The notes beneath the pieces are model-generated. The model saw nothing but the letters and a program-made list of their open reading frames with translations, made no database searches and had not been told where the DNA came from. A program made the translations under genes and the position numbers. A stretch of 64,000 bases of DNA from Pseudomonas sp. ADAK18 (GTDB taxonomy: Bacteria > Pseudomonadota > Gammaproteobacteria > Pseudomonadales > Pseudomonadaceae). The stretch covers positions 2,893,001 through 2,957,000 of the forward strand of contig NZ_CP052859.1 of NCBI RefSeq assembly GCF_012935695.1. The letters run 5' to 3'. Shown piece after piece: positions 27,738 through 36,684 of the stretch; the first letter of the stretch is position 1, and each line of letters begins with the position of its first letter.

Positions 27738-28967
27738 ATGAAAAACCAGGTCGTCTGCGTGGGATTAATGTGTATCAGCTGTGCCAGTTTTGCGGTGGAA
27801 CCGGTCCCGTCCGAACCCGTGCGCAGCAATGCCGCCAATAAACCTTTTCCGCACATTGCCTGGAGCAGCGACGACGGCCAGAGCAGCCTGGATATCGGTG
27901 GCGCCTTGCGTACCAACTACCGTGACGAGCACTGGGACACCACCGAGAACAACGGGCGGTTCTTGTTCGACACCTTCCGTCTCGACGTGCAGGCCACCTA
28001 CAAAAATCTCTACAGCGACATCGGCTACTGGTTCCAGGACGATGGCAAGCGCTCCATCGATCGCGGCTTCGTGGCTTATCGGCTGAACGAGAATTCCAAC
28101 CTGCAACTGGGCGCGCCCTTCAAACCATTTGGCCTTGAGCCCTATCCACAATTTGGCTGGAGCTACCACATCCCGTTTTTCATGGGCTATGGCTCCAGCG
28201 CGGGCTCAGGCCTCAAATACAGCTACAAGGACCAGGACTGGGACGTGCAACTGGCCTACTTCCCACGCATGCTGCCCTCGGGCATTCGCTACTCACCGGA
28301 AGTCGGACGCTACGCAGACCTCGACAACAATGCCATCGCTTTTACCCAATCAGGCCAGGACAACGAAAAGCACAATCAACTCAACGCCCGGGTTGCCCGT
28401 CGCTTCACCAGCGGCGACTGGAAGACCGAAATCGGCGCCTCGCTGGCCACCGCCCAGCTGTACAACGCCACCACCAAGGATGACGGTGATTACTGGGCTG
28501 GCGGGCTCCACGCAATCATCAATAACGGCGCCTGGACTGTCACCACACAAGGCATTCGCTACGAGTACGACCCAAAAAACCCCGCCGGCGTCAGCAAAGA
28601 CTCGGTGCTCATGGGCGGTAACGGCCTGACCCCGGCCTACCTCATCGCCTCCAAAGCGACCATTGCTTCGTTGAATATCAGCTACGACATCAACACTCCG
28701 AAACTTGGCCAGTTGAAGAAGATCAAGCTCTACAACGACTACAGTCGGTTGATGAAAGACAAAAGCGGTTGGGATGACTCACAGATGTACACCGTCGGTG
28801 CGCAATTTCTGGCGATGCCGATCATGGCGTGGGTCGACTTTACCTGGGCCAAAAATGCCAACCCCTATGGTGGCGCGGAAAACGGTAGCGGCTTTACCAA
28901 TACCAGTTCGGTGGGCAGTAACGAGTGGTATTACCGCACCAACGTGAACATTGGGTATTACTTCTAG
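27738..28967 (+). CDS. Outer-membrane porin of the catabolic regulon
   Basis: 409 residues from ATG 27738 (after GGTGGGAACAAG); the upstream ATG-like start at 27711 would hide the signal peptide. Signal peptide MKNQVVCVGLMCISCASFA. The mature protein has alternating aromatic/hydrophobic beta-strands and ends with a terminal Phe (NVNIGYYF), as outer-membrane barrels do. The pattern resembles OprO/OprP-like (phosphate-selective family) porins rather than OprD. The shared promoter architecture with the ABC/Rieske operon suggests that it lets the pathway substrate through the outer membrane. Confidence 0.85.
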   Translation: MKNQVVCVGLMCISCASFAVEPVPSEPVRSNAANKPFPHIAWSSDDGQSSLDIGGALRTNYRDEHWDTTENNGRFLFDTFRLDVQATYKNLYSDIGYWFQDDGKRSIDRGFVAYRLNENSNLQLGAPFKPFGLEPYPQFGWSYHIPFFMGYGSSAGSGLKYSYKDQDWDVQLAYFPRMLPSGIRYSPEVGRYADLDNNAIAFTQSGQDNEKHNQLNARVARRFTSGDWKTEIGASLATAQLYNATTKDDGDYWAGGLHAIINNGAWTVTTQGIRYEYDPKNPAGVSKDSVLMGGNGLTPAYLIASKATIASLNISYDINTPKLGQLKKIKLYNDYSRLMKDKSGWDDSQMYTVGAQFLAMPIMAWVDFTWAKNANPYGGAENGSGFTNTSSVGSNEWYYRTNVNIGYYF

Positions 28968-29132
28968 CGTTGGCGAATGGGTAGTTATGTGACGCGAGTG
29001 GCGTGGGATTGGGCTTGGATCGCCTTGCTGACACGGGTCACGACAGCGGCGTTGCACCGCTCTCGCAAAGGCCCGCGATGAACAAGACCCTGCCTGACAC
29101 TCTCCAAGCGCACGCCGCACCGCCCGGTTTGT

Positions 29133-30536
29133 TCAGGCGAGGATATTGCGGGCCTCGCGCCACCCCGATACCAACGCACCGTGCACGGTGCCACTCATCT
29201 CAAGGCTGGTCGCTTCGCCCGCGAAGTGAAGCCGATCAGCAATCGAGTCCCCCAGCGCCGACCGGTCCCTGGAAGACGAGCCAACCGCCGGATACGAATA
29301 GCTGCCCCGCGCATAAGGATCCGACGCCCAGCGGGTGCGACGGTAGGCGCTGGGCTCTGGAATATCGGGGCCATAGAGCGTGCACAGCACCTTCATCGCA
29401 GCGTGTACGGCCTCGGCATCACTCATGCCCTCGATGCGGCGAGCAACATCCGCGCCGTAGAGCGAGCACAAAATCGGCGAGTGGGTGACGCGCGCAAGAT
29501 TGAACCAGTTGGACCAGGCGCCGTCCTGGTCGCTTTGCCAGGAGATGATGTTGGTGTCGTCCCAAAAGACCTTGGGGAAGCGCAGGAACAGCTTGTCATA
29601 GACGCCCATGCCGAGGCGCTCGATGGCTTGCTGCTTTCTCGCAGGCAACGCCGGGGTGAATCTCACATTGCCGTGTTTCAGCACACCGAGCGACAACGTC
29701 ACGATCACTCTGTCAGCGCTGAACGTGCCCTGATCCGTGGTGATCGTGACTGCGGTGTCATCGTATTGAATCTCTGACACCACCTGATTGAGGCGTACAT
29801 CGATTCCCTGCGCCAGACGCTCGGGGATTTGCAGGTAACCTTCGGGAAATACGACCTCATGGCCGTCAAATTCAATACCTTCATCCAGGCCCCAGGCGGC
29901 GAGGTGTGCGAGCTCGGCACCGTCGTCGTCCTGCACCATCCGGCTTGCGTCCTCGAACACATCGCGACCTCGTTCGCCGTCAATGCGCAGCTTTTTCAAC
30001 GCACGGTTGAAGGCCTCTTCGGCTGACAGGGATCGTGGTGCGTCCTCAATCATCTCCCACACCAGCGCTTGCACCGCGTCGATGTCTTCGTCCAGTTGCT
30101 TGAGCGCTGTTGCAGACAGCAGCATGCCAGCCTGGTCATAGAGCGTCACGTCGTGGCTGGTCATCAGTGTGCCGGCGTCGAATACGGTGGTTTTGATGCC
30201 CATTTCTTGCGCCAATCTGGCGACCGGGTTCTGGTTGACCCCGTGAATCCAGGACGCGCCGAGATCGATTGGCGCATCGCCCCACGCTCGCTCGGTCCAG
30301 ATTCGCCCGCCGATTCTGTCCCTGGCCTCCAGCACAGTCACCGTATGGCCTGCATCGGACAACATTCGGGCGGCGGCGAGGCCCGAAATTCCGGCGCCGA
30401 TGATCAGCACCGAATCCTTCCTGGCGCGATTGGTTTTTGTGCCCGAGTCTTGCGCCACGCTGGTGTTTGCACCGGCGATTGAGGCCGTCATAGCGCTAAG
30501 CGCCATCAGCGCCTGGCGTCGGGTAAGGGTTATCAT
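29133..30536 (-). CDS. FAD-dependent monoamine oxidase with Tat-like signal
   Basis: 467 residues from ATG 30536; the frame can extend to 30596, but the shorter start gives a signal sequence MITLTRRQALMALSAMTA with a twin Arg. The FAD-binding motif is VLIIGAGISGLAAARML followed by LEARDRIGGRIW. The C-terminal FAD region FAGEATSLEMSGTVHGAL is typical of flavin amine oxidases. It should oxidise an amine to an aldehyde with release of ammonia and H2O2, probably in the periplasm. It is transcribed divergently from a TetR gene, with an operator between them. Confidence 0.92.
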   Translation of the reverse strand: MITLTRRQALMALSAMTASIAGANTSVAQDSGTKTNRARKDSVLIIGAGISGLAAARMLSDAGHTVTVLEARDRIGGRIWTERAWGDAPIDLGASWIHGVNQNPVARLAQEMGIKTTVFDAGTLMTSHDVTLYDQAGMLLSATALKQLDEDIDAVQALVWEMIEDAPRSLSAEEAFNRALKKLRIDGERGRDVFEDASRMVQDDDGAELAHLAAWGLDEGIEFDGHEVVFPEGYLQIPERLAQGIDVRLNQVVSEIQYDDTAVTITTDQGTFSADRVIVTLSLGVLKHGNVRFTPALPARKQQAIERLGMGVYDKLFLRFPKVFWDDTNIISWQSDQDGAWSNWFNLARVTHSPILCSLYGADVARRIEGMSDAEAVHAAMKVLCTLYGPDIPEPSAYRRTRWASDPYARGSYSYPAVGSSSRDRSALGDSIADRLHFAGEATSLEMSGTVHGALVSGWREARNILA

Positions 30537-30587
30537 GTTTGCCTCGTGATGGACTCTATTTACGTTAAAATTACCCATAATGACCAA

Positions 30588-30607
30588 ATGGTACATATTT
30601 GTACCAT
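30588..30607. promoter_or_regulatory. Operator palindrome between amine oxidase and TetR genes
   Basis: ATGGTACATATTTGTACCAT is an inverted repeat with 8-base arms (ATGGTACA/TGTACCAT). It lies in the 99-base gap between the divergent starts at 30536 and 30636. Its position and size fit the binding site of the TetR-family protein, which would then repress both genes. Confidence 0.75.
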
Positions 30608-30635
30608 AAAGAACAAATCAGGAAACTTTACATCC

Positions 30636-31196
30636 ATGTCCCGTGATCAGAAGAGAGAAGCCGTCCTGGACGCCGCCGCGGCGGTGTATGCACGTGACCG
30701 CAGCGCATCGATGCAGCAAATCGCGGCCTCGGCGGGCATCAGTCGCACGACGCTCGTGCGCCATTTCCCCACCCGTGAGGACTTGGTTGCGGCGCTTATT
30801 GATCGTGTTTTGAATGACGCCACGGCGGTCCTGGACCAGGCGCAACTGGAAGACGGCGACCTTGAACGGGGCCTGGCCTGCCTGACCGAGAATTTCAGGA
30901 CGCTTGGGCAGGTGTGGGGAGTCGGCTACGGCCTGGGCTATGGCTGGTCGCATATCGAAACCTTGCTGTCCGACCTGGCAGCGCGGGTCGAAACCATTGA
31001 TGCACGGCTCGTTGCATTCTTTGAGCGCGGTCAGCAGGCCGGGCTGTTTCGCCGGGATCTTCCGGCTGCCTGGATGACGGGTGCGTTTCAGGGGCTGTGT
31101 GAAACCACGTCGGACCTGATCGACGATGAGTCGATGGGCAAACGCCAAGGGCCCGAGTTTCTAATCTCGATCTTCCTGAACGGCGCAAGTGTGTGA
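30636..31196 (+). CDS. TetR-family transcriptional regulator
   Basis: 186 residues from ATG 30636; the frame opens earlier but runs through the operator. The N-terminal helix-turn-helix is MQQIAASAGISRTTLVRHFP (about residues 28-47), and the C-terminal ligand domain is helical and variable. It is divergent from the monoamine oxidase gene and probably represses it until an amine or aldehyde binds. The last helices (LIDDESMGKRQGPEFLI) are not diagnostic. Confidence 0.9.
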   Translation: MSRDQKREAVLDAAAAVYARDRSASMQQIAASAGISRTTLVRHFPTREDLVAALIDRVLNDATAVLDQAQLEDGDLERGLACLTENFRTLGQVWGVGYGLGYGWSHIETLLSDLAARVETIDARLVAFFERGQQAGLFRRDLPAAWMTGAFQGLCETTSDLIDDESMGKRQGPEFLISIFLNGASV

Positions 31197-31228
31197 CGCG
31201 TCGCTCCAAACTGGCGAAGTGAAACCCT

Positions 31229-31336
31229 TGTAGGAGCTGTCGAGCCCTGGCGAGGCTGCGATAGCGGTGGGCCAGGCAACATCAATGTTTGGTGCCGACG
31301 TCATCGCAGCCTCGATAAAGCTCGACAACTCCCACA
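31229..31336. repeat. Imperfect inverted-repeat intergenic element, copy 2
   Basis: Second copy of the element at 1607-1716. It begins TAGGAGCTGTCGAGCCC and ends GCTCGACAACTCCCAC, with the same CAGGCAACATCAATGTT middle. The right arm has drifted (CTCGATAAAG instead of CTCGCTGGGG). It lies between the TetR gene and the converging TorF-type gene, where it could act as a two-way terminator. Confidence 0.78.
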
Positions 31337-31404
31337 GTTGATCTTCGTGGCCTTGAGTTGGGGGTTTGCTTAATAGAGCTGTAAGACCTTGAAAAGCACG
31401 CCCC

Positions 31405-32133
31405 TTAGAACGTCTTGCTGGCACTGGCCACGACAGTGGCCGTGCACAGGTCGCCATAGCCGTACCAGCCCGCGCACTCGCTTTTCGACAGGTCGGTATC
31501 GATGTAGCTAAGGCCCCAGGTCACGCCCACGAAATCATGGGTCAAGGCGACTTCCCACTCGTGGTAGGAATCACGTGTATTGCCACGGCTCGACCAAAAC
31601 GCCGGATCCTTAACGTCGTTGTGCCCATAACGCAGTTTCAAGCCGACTTCACCTGGCAAAGTCGTGGTGTAGCCAAGGTAGGTGTAGAGGGTGGACTGGT
31701 GGTCACCAAAGGCGTTCGGCGTATCGCGGGAGTAATAGGCGCCGAGCTGCACGCCATAGGTGTCGAGGATCGCGTAGAGCTCGCTCAGGTTGAACTGGCT
31801 TTCCTTGGGATAGCTGTACTTGATGTAGCCCAGATCGAGGCTGACGGCTTCGGTCATCTGCCAGTTGTAGCCCGCGTAGTATTCAAATTCTTCACGCGTC
31901 TTGAAGTCATCGCCAAAATCGACATTCGAGGTCCAGACGCCGGCATACAGACCGCTGCTATGCAGCAACGTGACGCCCGCCTGCACCGCCGGATCACCCA
32001 GGGTCTGCGAGATGCCACGGGTGCGATAGTCGCTGACGGCGGCCAGGCTGACCTGCAAGTTGAAGTCATCATTGAGTGGTAGCGCTTGCGTGGTCAGTGG
32101 CACCAGCACAAGAAAGACTGAGAGTGCTTTCAT
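31405..32133 (-). CDS. TorF-family outer-membrane protein
   Basis: 242 residues, the usual length of this family of putative porins. Signal peptide (KALSVFLVLVPLTTQA) and then the family signature VSLAAVSDYRTRGISQT, followed by repeated beta-strands with aromatic belts. The C-terminal part has two Cys (ECAGWYGYGDLCTA), and the last residue is Phe, the barrel end signal. The gene follows the amidohydrolase on the same strand. It may serve uptake of the amidohydrolase substrate, but function in this family is poorly known. Confidence 0.85.
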   Translation of the reverse strand: MKALSVFLVLVPLTTQALPLNDDFNLQVSLAAVSDYRTRGISQTLGDPAVQAGVTLLHSSGLYAGVWTSNVDFGDDFKTREEFEYYAGYNWQMTEAVSLDLGYIKYSYPKESQFNLSELYAILDTYGVQLGAYYSRDTPNAFGDHQSTLYTYLGYTTTLPGEVGLKLRYGHNDVKDPAFWSSRGNTRDSYHEWEVALTHDFVGVTWGLSYIDTDLSKSECAGWYGYGDLCTATVVASASKTF

Positions 32134-32227
32134 AGGTATCTCTTATTTTTATAAGTGAGCGGGGACATTCGGGCACGGCGTTGCCCCTCGCAGTGCGAGA
32201 GGCTTGGCTGTTCAGGAGGGATCGATG

Positions 32228-33970
32228 TCAGGACGCGGGCGCGTAGACCTGTTTGCCCGCGAAGAAGGTTTTCAGCACCTTGGTGTCGAACAGTTCGTCG
32301 TCGCTGACCTTGAACACATCGCGATCAAGGATGATCAGGTCGGCTTGTTTGCCAGGTGCCAGCGAGCCAATCTGCTGGTCCAGGCGCAGGGCTTTGGCGG
32401 CGTTGAGGGTGTAGGCGTAGAACATGGTCTGGCGGTCAATACTTTCCTTGGCGTTCAACACCCCGAGCGGACCTTTTCGCGTGCTGGCTTGAGCAATGGC
32501 ATTCCACGGGTTGGGGCTGGACACCGGCCAATCACTGGCCCCGGCAATCATGGCGCCGGCTTTATGCAAGGACTGCGCGGGATACTGGTAACGGTAGGCA
32601 AACGCGCTGACATAGGGTTTGACCAGCTTCACCGTGTAGTCCTCACCGGTGGCCCAGAGCAGTTGCATGGAGGCAATCACCCCAAGCTGCTTGAAGCGTG
32701 GAAACTCCTTGGGGTTGACCAACTGCAGGTGGCTGATGCTATGGGGCATTGGCGTGGGATTAAGCTTGCGGGCATATTCAAAGCCATTGAGTGACTCACG
32801 GACCGCGCGGTCGCCAACGGCATGCATGTGTACGATCCAGTCGCGCTTTTCCGCTGCCACCACCAACTCGCCAAAGTGCGCCGGGTCGATGAGCAACTGA
32901 CCGCTTTTCAGGCTGTTTTTGAACGGGTCGATCACCGCAGCAGTTTGCCCTGGAAACTCCATGATGCCGTCTGCGAAAACCTTGATACCGGGGAAGGTCA
33001 GGTTGGGCACGCCCTCGAACTTCTTCATCACCTTGGCCAGTACTTCCAGGTCGGCCGGCTTGCTTTTCGGATTGGTGATCAGCAACGCCGCGACATGCGC
33101 GCTGAGCTCGCCCTTCTCCGCCAGTTCGCGGTAGAGCGGCAGCACACCGTAACTCTGCTCCGTTGCCGTGAAATCAAACAGCGAATCGCCTTGGCCGGCA
33201 TTCGACGCTGCGTCCATCCAGGCGGTGACGCCATATTGATTATTGACCTGCACCGCCAGGCGGGCGGCCTTCAACATCACCTCAGGGCCGGGCGCGGGAA
33301 TCTGGCTGCGCACCTGGTCCCAACGCGACTCGGCAAAATAACCATTGGGAGTGAAGTCCACCTCGTGGCCCACGTAACCGATCTCCGCTTCCGGCAGGCT
33401 TTTTACCAGCGCAGCATCGATTTTCAGGCGCTTGAGCATGGCGTTGTTGGCCCAGCCGGTATGACCGTCAATCCCACTCAGCACCAGCGGCTGTTCGGCC
33501 CAACGGCCCTGATTGAAACGCTTGCCAAGCGCCTTGCTCTGTTGCCAATACGCCGAGCTGACCCCAGCAATGCTGATCACGTCCCCTGCCCTCGCGTTGC
33601 CCGCCTGGTCCTGTTCGATGATCCACTGCTCAAGCGCGGGTAGTGGTTTGACCTCGTCCAGCAAGTTCGCGCCCAGGCTGTCAAAGGCTGCGACCACCGG
33701 ATGGCTATGGCTATCAATCATGCCCGGCATCAGCACCTTGCCGGCCAAATCGATGCGTTGTGTATGGTCGTCGGCCAAGGCCGTGATCTCGGCATCGCTG
33801 CCCACTTTAAGAATCTTGCCGTCTTGCACTGCCACCGCCTGAACCAATTCTTGACCGGATTCGGCGGTGAACACCTTGCCGTTGAACAGTACAAGGTCAG
33901 CGGCGGCCATCGCTTGCACCGAGGAAAACGCCACAGCGACGGCCAACAGGCTTGGAATAAATCGTTGCAT
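32228..33970 (-). CDS. Exported metal-dependent amidohydrolase (family 3, YtcJ-like)
   Basis: 580 residues with a Sec signal peptide (FIPSLLAVAVAFSSVQAMA). The amidohydrolase start domain is LVLFNGKVFTAESG, the metal-binding HxH is in MPGMIDSHSHPVV, later ligands are in VHMHAVGDRAV and GASDWPVSSPNPW. YtcJ-like enzymes hydrolyse amide or imide bonds of unknown substrates; an exported form is common in pseudomonads. It lies 127 bases after the LuxR regulator and 95 bases before the TorF-type gene, all on the same strand. Confidence 0.9.
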   Translation of the reverse strand: MQRFIPSLLAVAVAFSSVQAMAAADLVLFNGKVFTAESGQELVQAVAVQDGKILKVGSDAEITALADDHTQRIDLAGKVLMPGMIDSHSHPVVAAFDSLGANLLDEVKPLPALEQWIIEQDQAGNARAGDVISIAGVSSAYWQQSKALGKRFNQGRWAEQPLVLSGIDGHTGWANNAMLKRLKIDAALVKSLPEAEIGYVGHEVDFTPNGYFAESRWDQVRSQIPAPGPEVMLKAARLAVQVNNQYGVTAWMDAASNAGQGDSLFDFTATEQSYGVLPLYRELAEKGELSAHVAALLITNPKSKPADLEVLAKVMKKFEGVPNLTFPGIKVFADGIMEFPGQTAAVIDPFKNSLKSGQLLIDPAHFGELVVAAEKRDWIVHMHAVGDRAVRESLNGFEYARKLNPTPMPHSISHLQLVNPKEFPRFKQLGVIASMQLLWATGEDYTVKLVKPYVSAFAYRYQYPAQSLHKAGAMIAGASDWPVSSPNPWNAIAQASTRKGPLGVLNAKESIDRQTMFYAYTLNAAKALRLDQQIGSLAPGKQADLIILDRDVFKVSDDELFDTKVLKTFFAGKQVYAPAS

Positions 33971-34096
33971 CGGAACACTCTCTTGTTTTTATTGGGCGGC
34001 TTGGGATGGGAATACCCTATAGAGAGTGACCAGAGAACGGACCTCCACAAATGAGGAGGGGTAAGGCAATCAGCTGAAATACCGAGATGGGCAACG

Positions 34097-35101
34097 CTAA
34101 TCGCGACGAGCAACGGATCGCAGCACGGAACCTAGCTCCACTTTGCTTTTAACCCCCAGTTGCAGGTAGCAATTACGCAGGTAGGTACGCACCGTCGCCG
34201 GGCTCAACGAGAGCATTTTGGCGATTTCCTTGTAAGAGTGGCCGGCGGCAAACAGCATCGCCGCCGTGCGCTCCCGTGGCGCAAGCCCCGCTGCGCGCGA
34301 CGGCACCTCAAGTGACAGAATCACATGCTCGGCATTCGGGCTGAGCGTCAATGACAAGCGGCCCAGGCGCACCACGCCCGGTGCATTGTGCAGCTGGGCA
34401 ATCACCTGCTCAGGCAGCATTGAACCGCTCCAGTCGGGTAATTCACGCTCAATGGCTGCACACAGCCTGGCCCCTACGTACAACAGACTGCCGTCCATAC
34501 GGGCGACACCGAAATCGGTCGCCCCGTTGTCGGTGTCAAAACGGATCATGTCTTGCACTTGAAACCGCCACAGCTGCAACAGGTGATCGCAGAAGGCCGA
34601 AAACAAACTGTCCTCGGTCTCATTGAATGCCGGCGCATCAATTCCACGGTAGAGACAGACGAAGAACAACAAGCCACTTTCAGGCAGCTCGAAGGTGATG
34701 TTCATCAGGTGGTAGAGGTCATGGCGCCGTGCAAACACATTCACCTGCTCATCCGGATCGGTGAACTCGCTGTCGCGCAAGACCTTGCCCGTTTGGTTCA
34801 GCGCGTCATGGGCGAAACTGTCGCGCCCGGCAATCGTGCTCCATTCAGCGGCAAATGATTCGGGCAGATTGATGCGCCCATGCATCCAGCTTTGCGGCGC
34901 AGCCTTTGCTCCCGTGCTGGACATCTCGCCCCACCAGGCCGAAGTGAACGGCACCAGTTGACGAAATGTCTGCAGGCCATCGGCAATGAAATGAGAGCCC
35001 CCGCGTGATCGAGCAAGGCGGGCAAGCTCGAGCACGCAAAAATTGAATACGTTGAGCATTTCCAGCAGTGGCTTGACACTGTAGTCATCACCCTCCTCCA
35101 T
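34097..35101 (-). CDS. LuxR-family DNA-binding regulator
   Basis: 334 residues from ATG 35101 (a TTG at 35110 in the same frame is also possible). Only the C-terminal domain is recognisable: APRERTAAMLFAAGHSYKEIAKML then SPATVRTYLRNCYLQLGVKSK, the GerE-type helix-turn-helix (about residues 265-325). The N-terminal 260 residues have no clear response-regulator or autoinducer domain and may be a GAF/PAS-like sensor. It lies immediately upstream of the amidohydrolase gene, its likely target. Confidence 0.85.
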   Translation of the reverse strand: MEEGDDYSVKPLLEMLNVFNFCVLELARLARSRGGSHFIADGLQTFRQLVPFTSAWWGEMSSTGAKAAPQSWMHGRINLPESFAAEWSTIAGRDSFAHDALNQTGKVLRDSEFTDPDEQVNVFARRHDLYHLMNITFELPESGLLFFVCLYRGIDAPAFNETEDSLFSAFCDHLLQLWRFQVQDMIRFDTDNGATDFGVARMDGSLLYVGARLCAAIERELPDWSGSMLPEQVIAQLHNAPGVVRLGRLSLTLSPNAEHVILSLEVPSRAAGLAPRERTAAMLFAAGHSYKEIAKMLSLSPATVRTYLRNCYLQLGVKSKVELGSVLRSVARRD

Positions 35102-35207
35102 GGTTCCCAATTCCGTCTGATGGTCGGCGGGCTGAGGTTACCATTGGGCCGCGCTGGAAACATCGACGATGTCGATCACCCACAAACCCTCGATGCAATG
35201 CGCATAC

Positions 35208-35246
35208 AAAAAAAGCGAAGCCATTAATCTGGCTTCGCCTTTTTTC
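35208..35246. terminator. Bidirectional rho-independent terminator
   Basis: GCGAAGCC / GGCTTCGC stem with loop ATTAATCT, flanked by an A-run on the left and TTTTTT on the right. It can end the serralysin gene transcript (minus strand, reading A-run as U-run) and any plus-strand transcript. Confidence 0.85.
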
Positions 35247-35268
35247 TACCTCTTACTCCCGGTTTAAC

Positions 35269-36684
35269 TCAGGCGACGATATCGGTCATTGCGGCCTGCC
35301 CAACGGTGCCTACCGCAAAATCCACCAGGCCACTGCCGGTGAGGTCGACCATCAGGCTGGTCTGATCAGTCTCCTGGAAGTAGGTCAGGATGGCGTCGCC
35401 GGCATGGCCGGTGAAGCCGCTCACGAAGTTCAACGTCGCGTTAACCGAAGCGAACATGCCAGACAGGTCAATTTTGTCCTCTCCACTGGTGAAGTCCATG
35501 ATCCAGGCCGGTGCTGTCATCGTCGAGTCGCTGGCCTGGCCGAACACGAACGTGTCTGCACCGGCACCGCCCCACAATGAATCCCCGCCGCCACCGCCAT
35601 AGAGGATGTCGTTCCCGGCACCGCCCTCGAGGATATTGGCAGCCGAATTGCCAATCAGCAGATCGTCGCCTGCGCCACCGATGGCGTTCTCCAGCGTCAC
35701 CCCATGAGCAATAGAGACATTACCCACCAGCCCACCCACATCGGAGAACGAACCCGCATTGAGGTTGATTTTCTGGCTCTGGCTGAAACCGGAAAAGTCC
35801 AGGGTGTCGTTGCCGCCGCCGTCCCACACCGAGAACACCAGCTTGTCGCTGGAGGTGTTTGCCGTGTAGAAGTCGCGGCCGGTGTTCGAGTTGAAACCGT
35901 AAACGGTATTGCCGTCGCGGGTATCCAGGTTGGCCCCGTAGAGCTTTTGGATCGCCACGATGTCGTCCATCAACGGTGCGGACGAATAGGCACCACTGAA
36001 GTTCTGCTGGGTATTACTTTCGCTCCAGTAACTCATGAGGCTATAGCCACGCGTGTCCTCGGCATAAGTGACATCGTTGTACGTCGGGTTACCGTTGCCG
36101 GCGTTGTAGTTGCCGGGATGGGACAAGCCCAGGGAGTGACCGATTTCGTGGGTCAGGGTCTGCCGACCGTAGTTGCCGTTGTCCGGGGTGGTGTTGGTCT
36201 GATATTGATCATTGACCATGTACCAGGATTGGCCGTCGCGCGAACCACCGGTTGGCAAATAGGCGAAGGCTGCGCCACCGGCAAAGCTGCTGTAGTTACC
36301 AAACGTCAGCTGACCATCGACATCCTCAGGAGCGTCGGTGAAGGTCACATTGGCCACATCAGACCAGGACTGGAGGGCAAGTACTGCCTGAGCTTTTTGC
36401 AGCGCGCTGAATTCGCTGAAAGTCCCCAGGGCCGGGTTAAAGTCCGCAGGTTTTGAGGTCAGGAACGTGTAGCTAAGGCTGATCTTGCCGTCGCCGCTCT
36501 GATCGTGCCAGCTCGCGCCTTTACGCAGCAATTCGTCCGCAGCCTGATCGGCGGTGAACGACGGTTTACCGTTCACCAGATCGACACCGCCGCGATCATA
36601 CCCATGGCTGAAACTGTCGACCTGGTCGTAGGCCTTGCTGCTCTGGCCGACAGAAGAAAACACCTTCTCTTTTAGCTTTGACAT
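35269..36684 (-). CDS. Serralysin-type RTX zinc metalloprotease (AprA-like)
   Basis: 471 residues. ATG 36684 is preferred because AAGGA lies five bases before it; the ATG at 36690 overlaps that sequence. The metzincin site is [13 protein letters not shown] (about residues 179-191) and the Met-turn is SLMSYWSE. Glycine-rich calcium-binding repeats follow ([23 protein letters not shown]), and the C-terminus ([16 protein letters not shown]) is a type I secretion signal, so it has no N-terminal signal peptide. It should be secreted by an AprDEF-type exporter. Unlike the usual apr locus, no exporter, inhibitor or lipase gene is next to it. Confidence 0.94.
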   Translation of the reverse strand: MSKLKEKVFSSVGQSSKAYDQVDSFSHGYDRGGVDLVNGKPSFTADQAADELLRKGASWHDQSGDGKISLSYTFLTSKPADFNPALGTFSEFSALQKAQAVLALQSWSDVANVTFTDAPEDVDGQLTFGNYSSFAGGAAFAYLPTGGSRDGQSWYMVNDQYQTNTTPDNGNYGRQTLTHEIGHSLGLSHPGNYNAGNGNPTYNDVTYAEDTRGYSLMSYWSESNTQQNFSGAYSSAPLMDDIVAIQKLYGANLDTRDGNTVYGFNSNTGRDFYTANTSSDKLVFSVWDGGGNDTLDFSGFSQSQKINLNAGSFSDVGGLVGNVSIAHGVTLENAIGGAGDDLLIGNSAANILEGGAGNDILYGGGGGDSLWGGAGADTFVFGQASDSTMTAPAWIMDFTSGEDKIDLSGMFASVNATLNFVSGFTGHAGDAILTYFQETDQTSLMVDLTGSGLVDFAVGTVGQAAMTDIVA

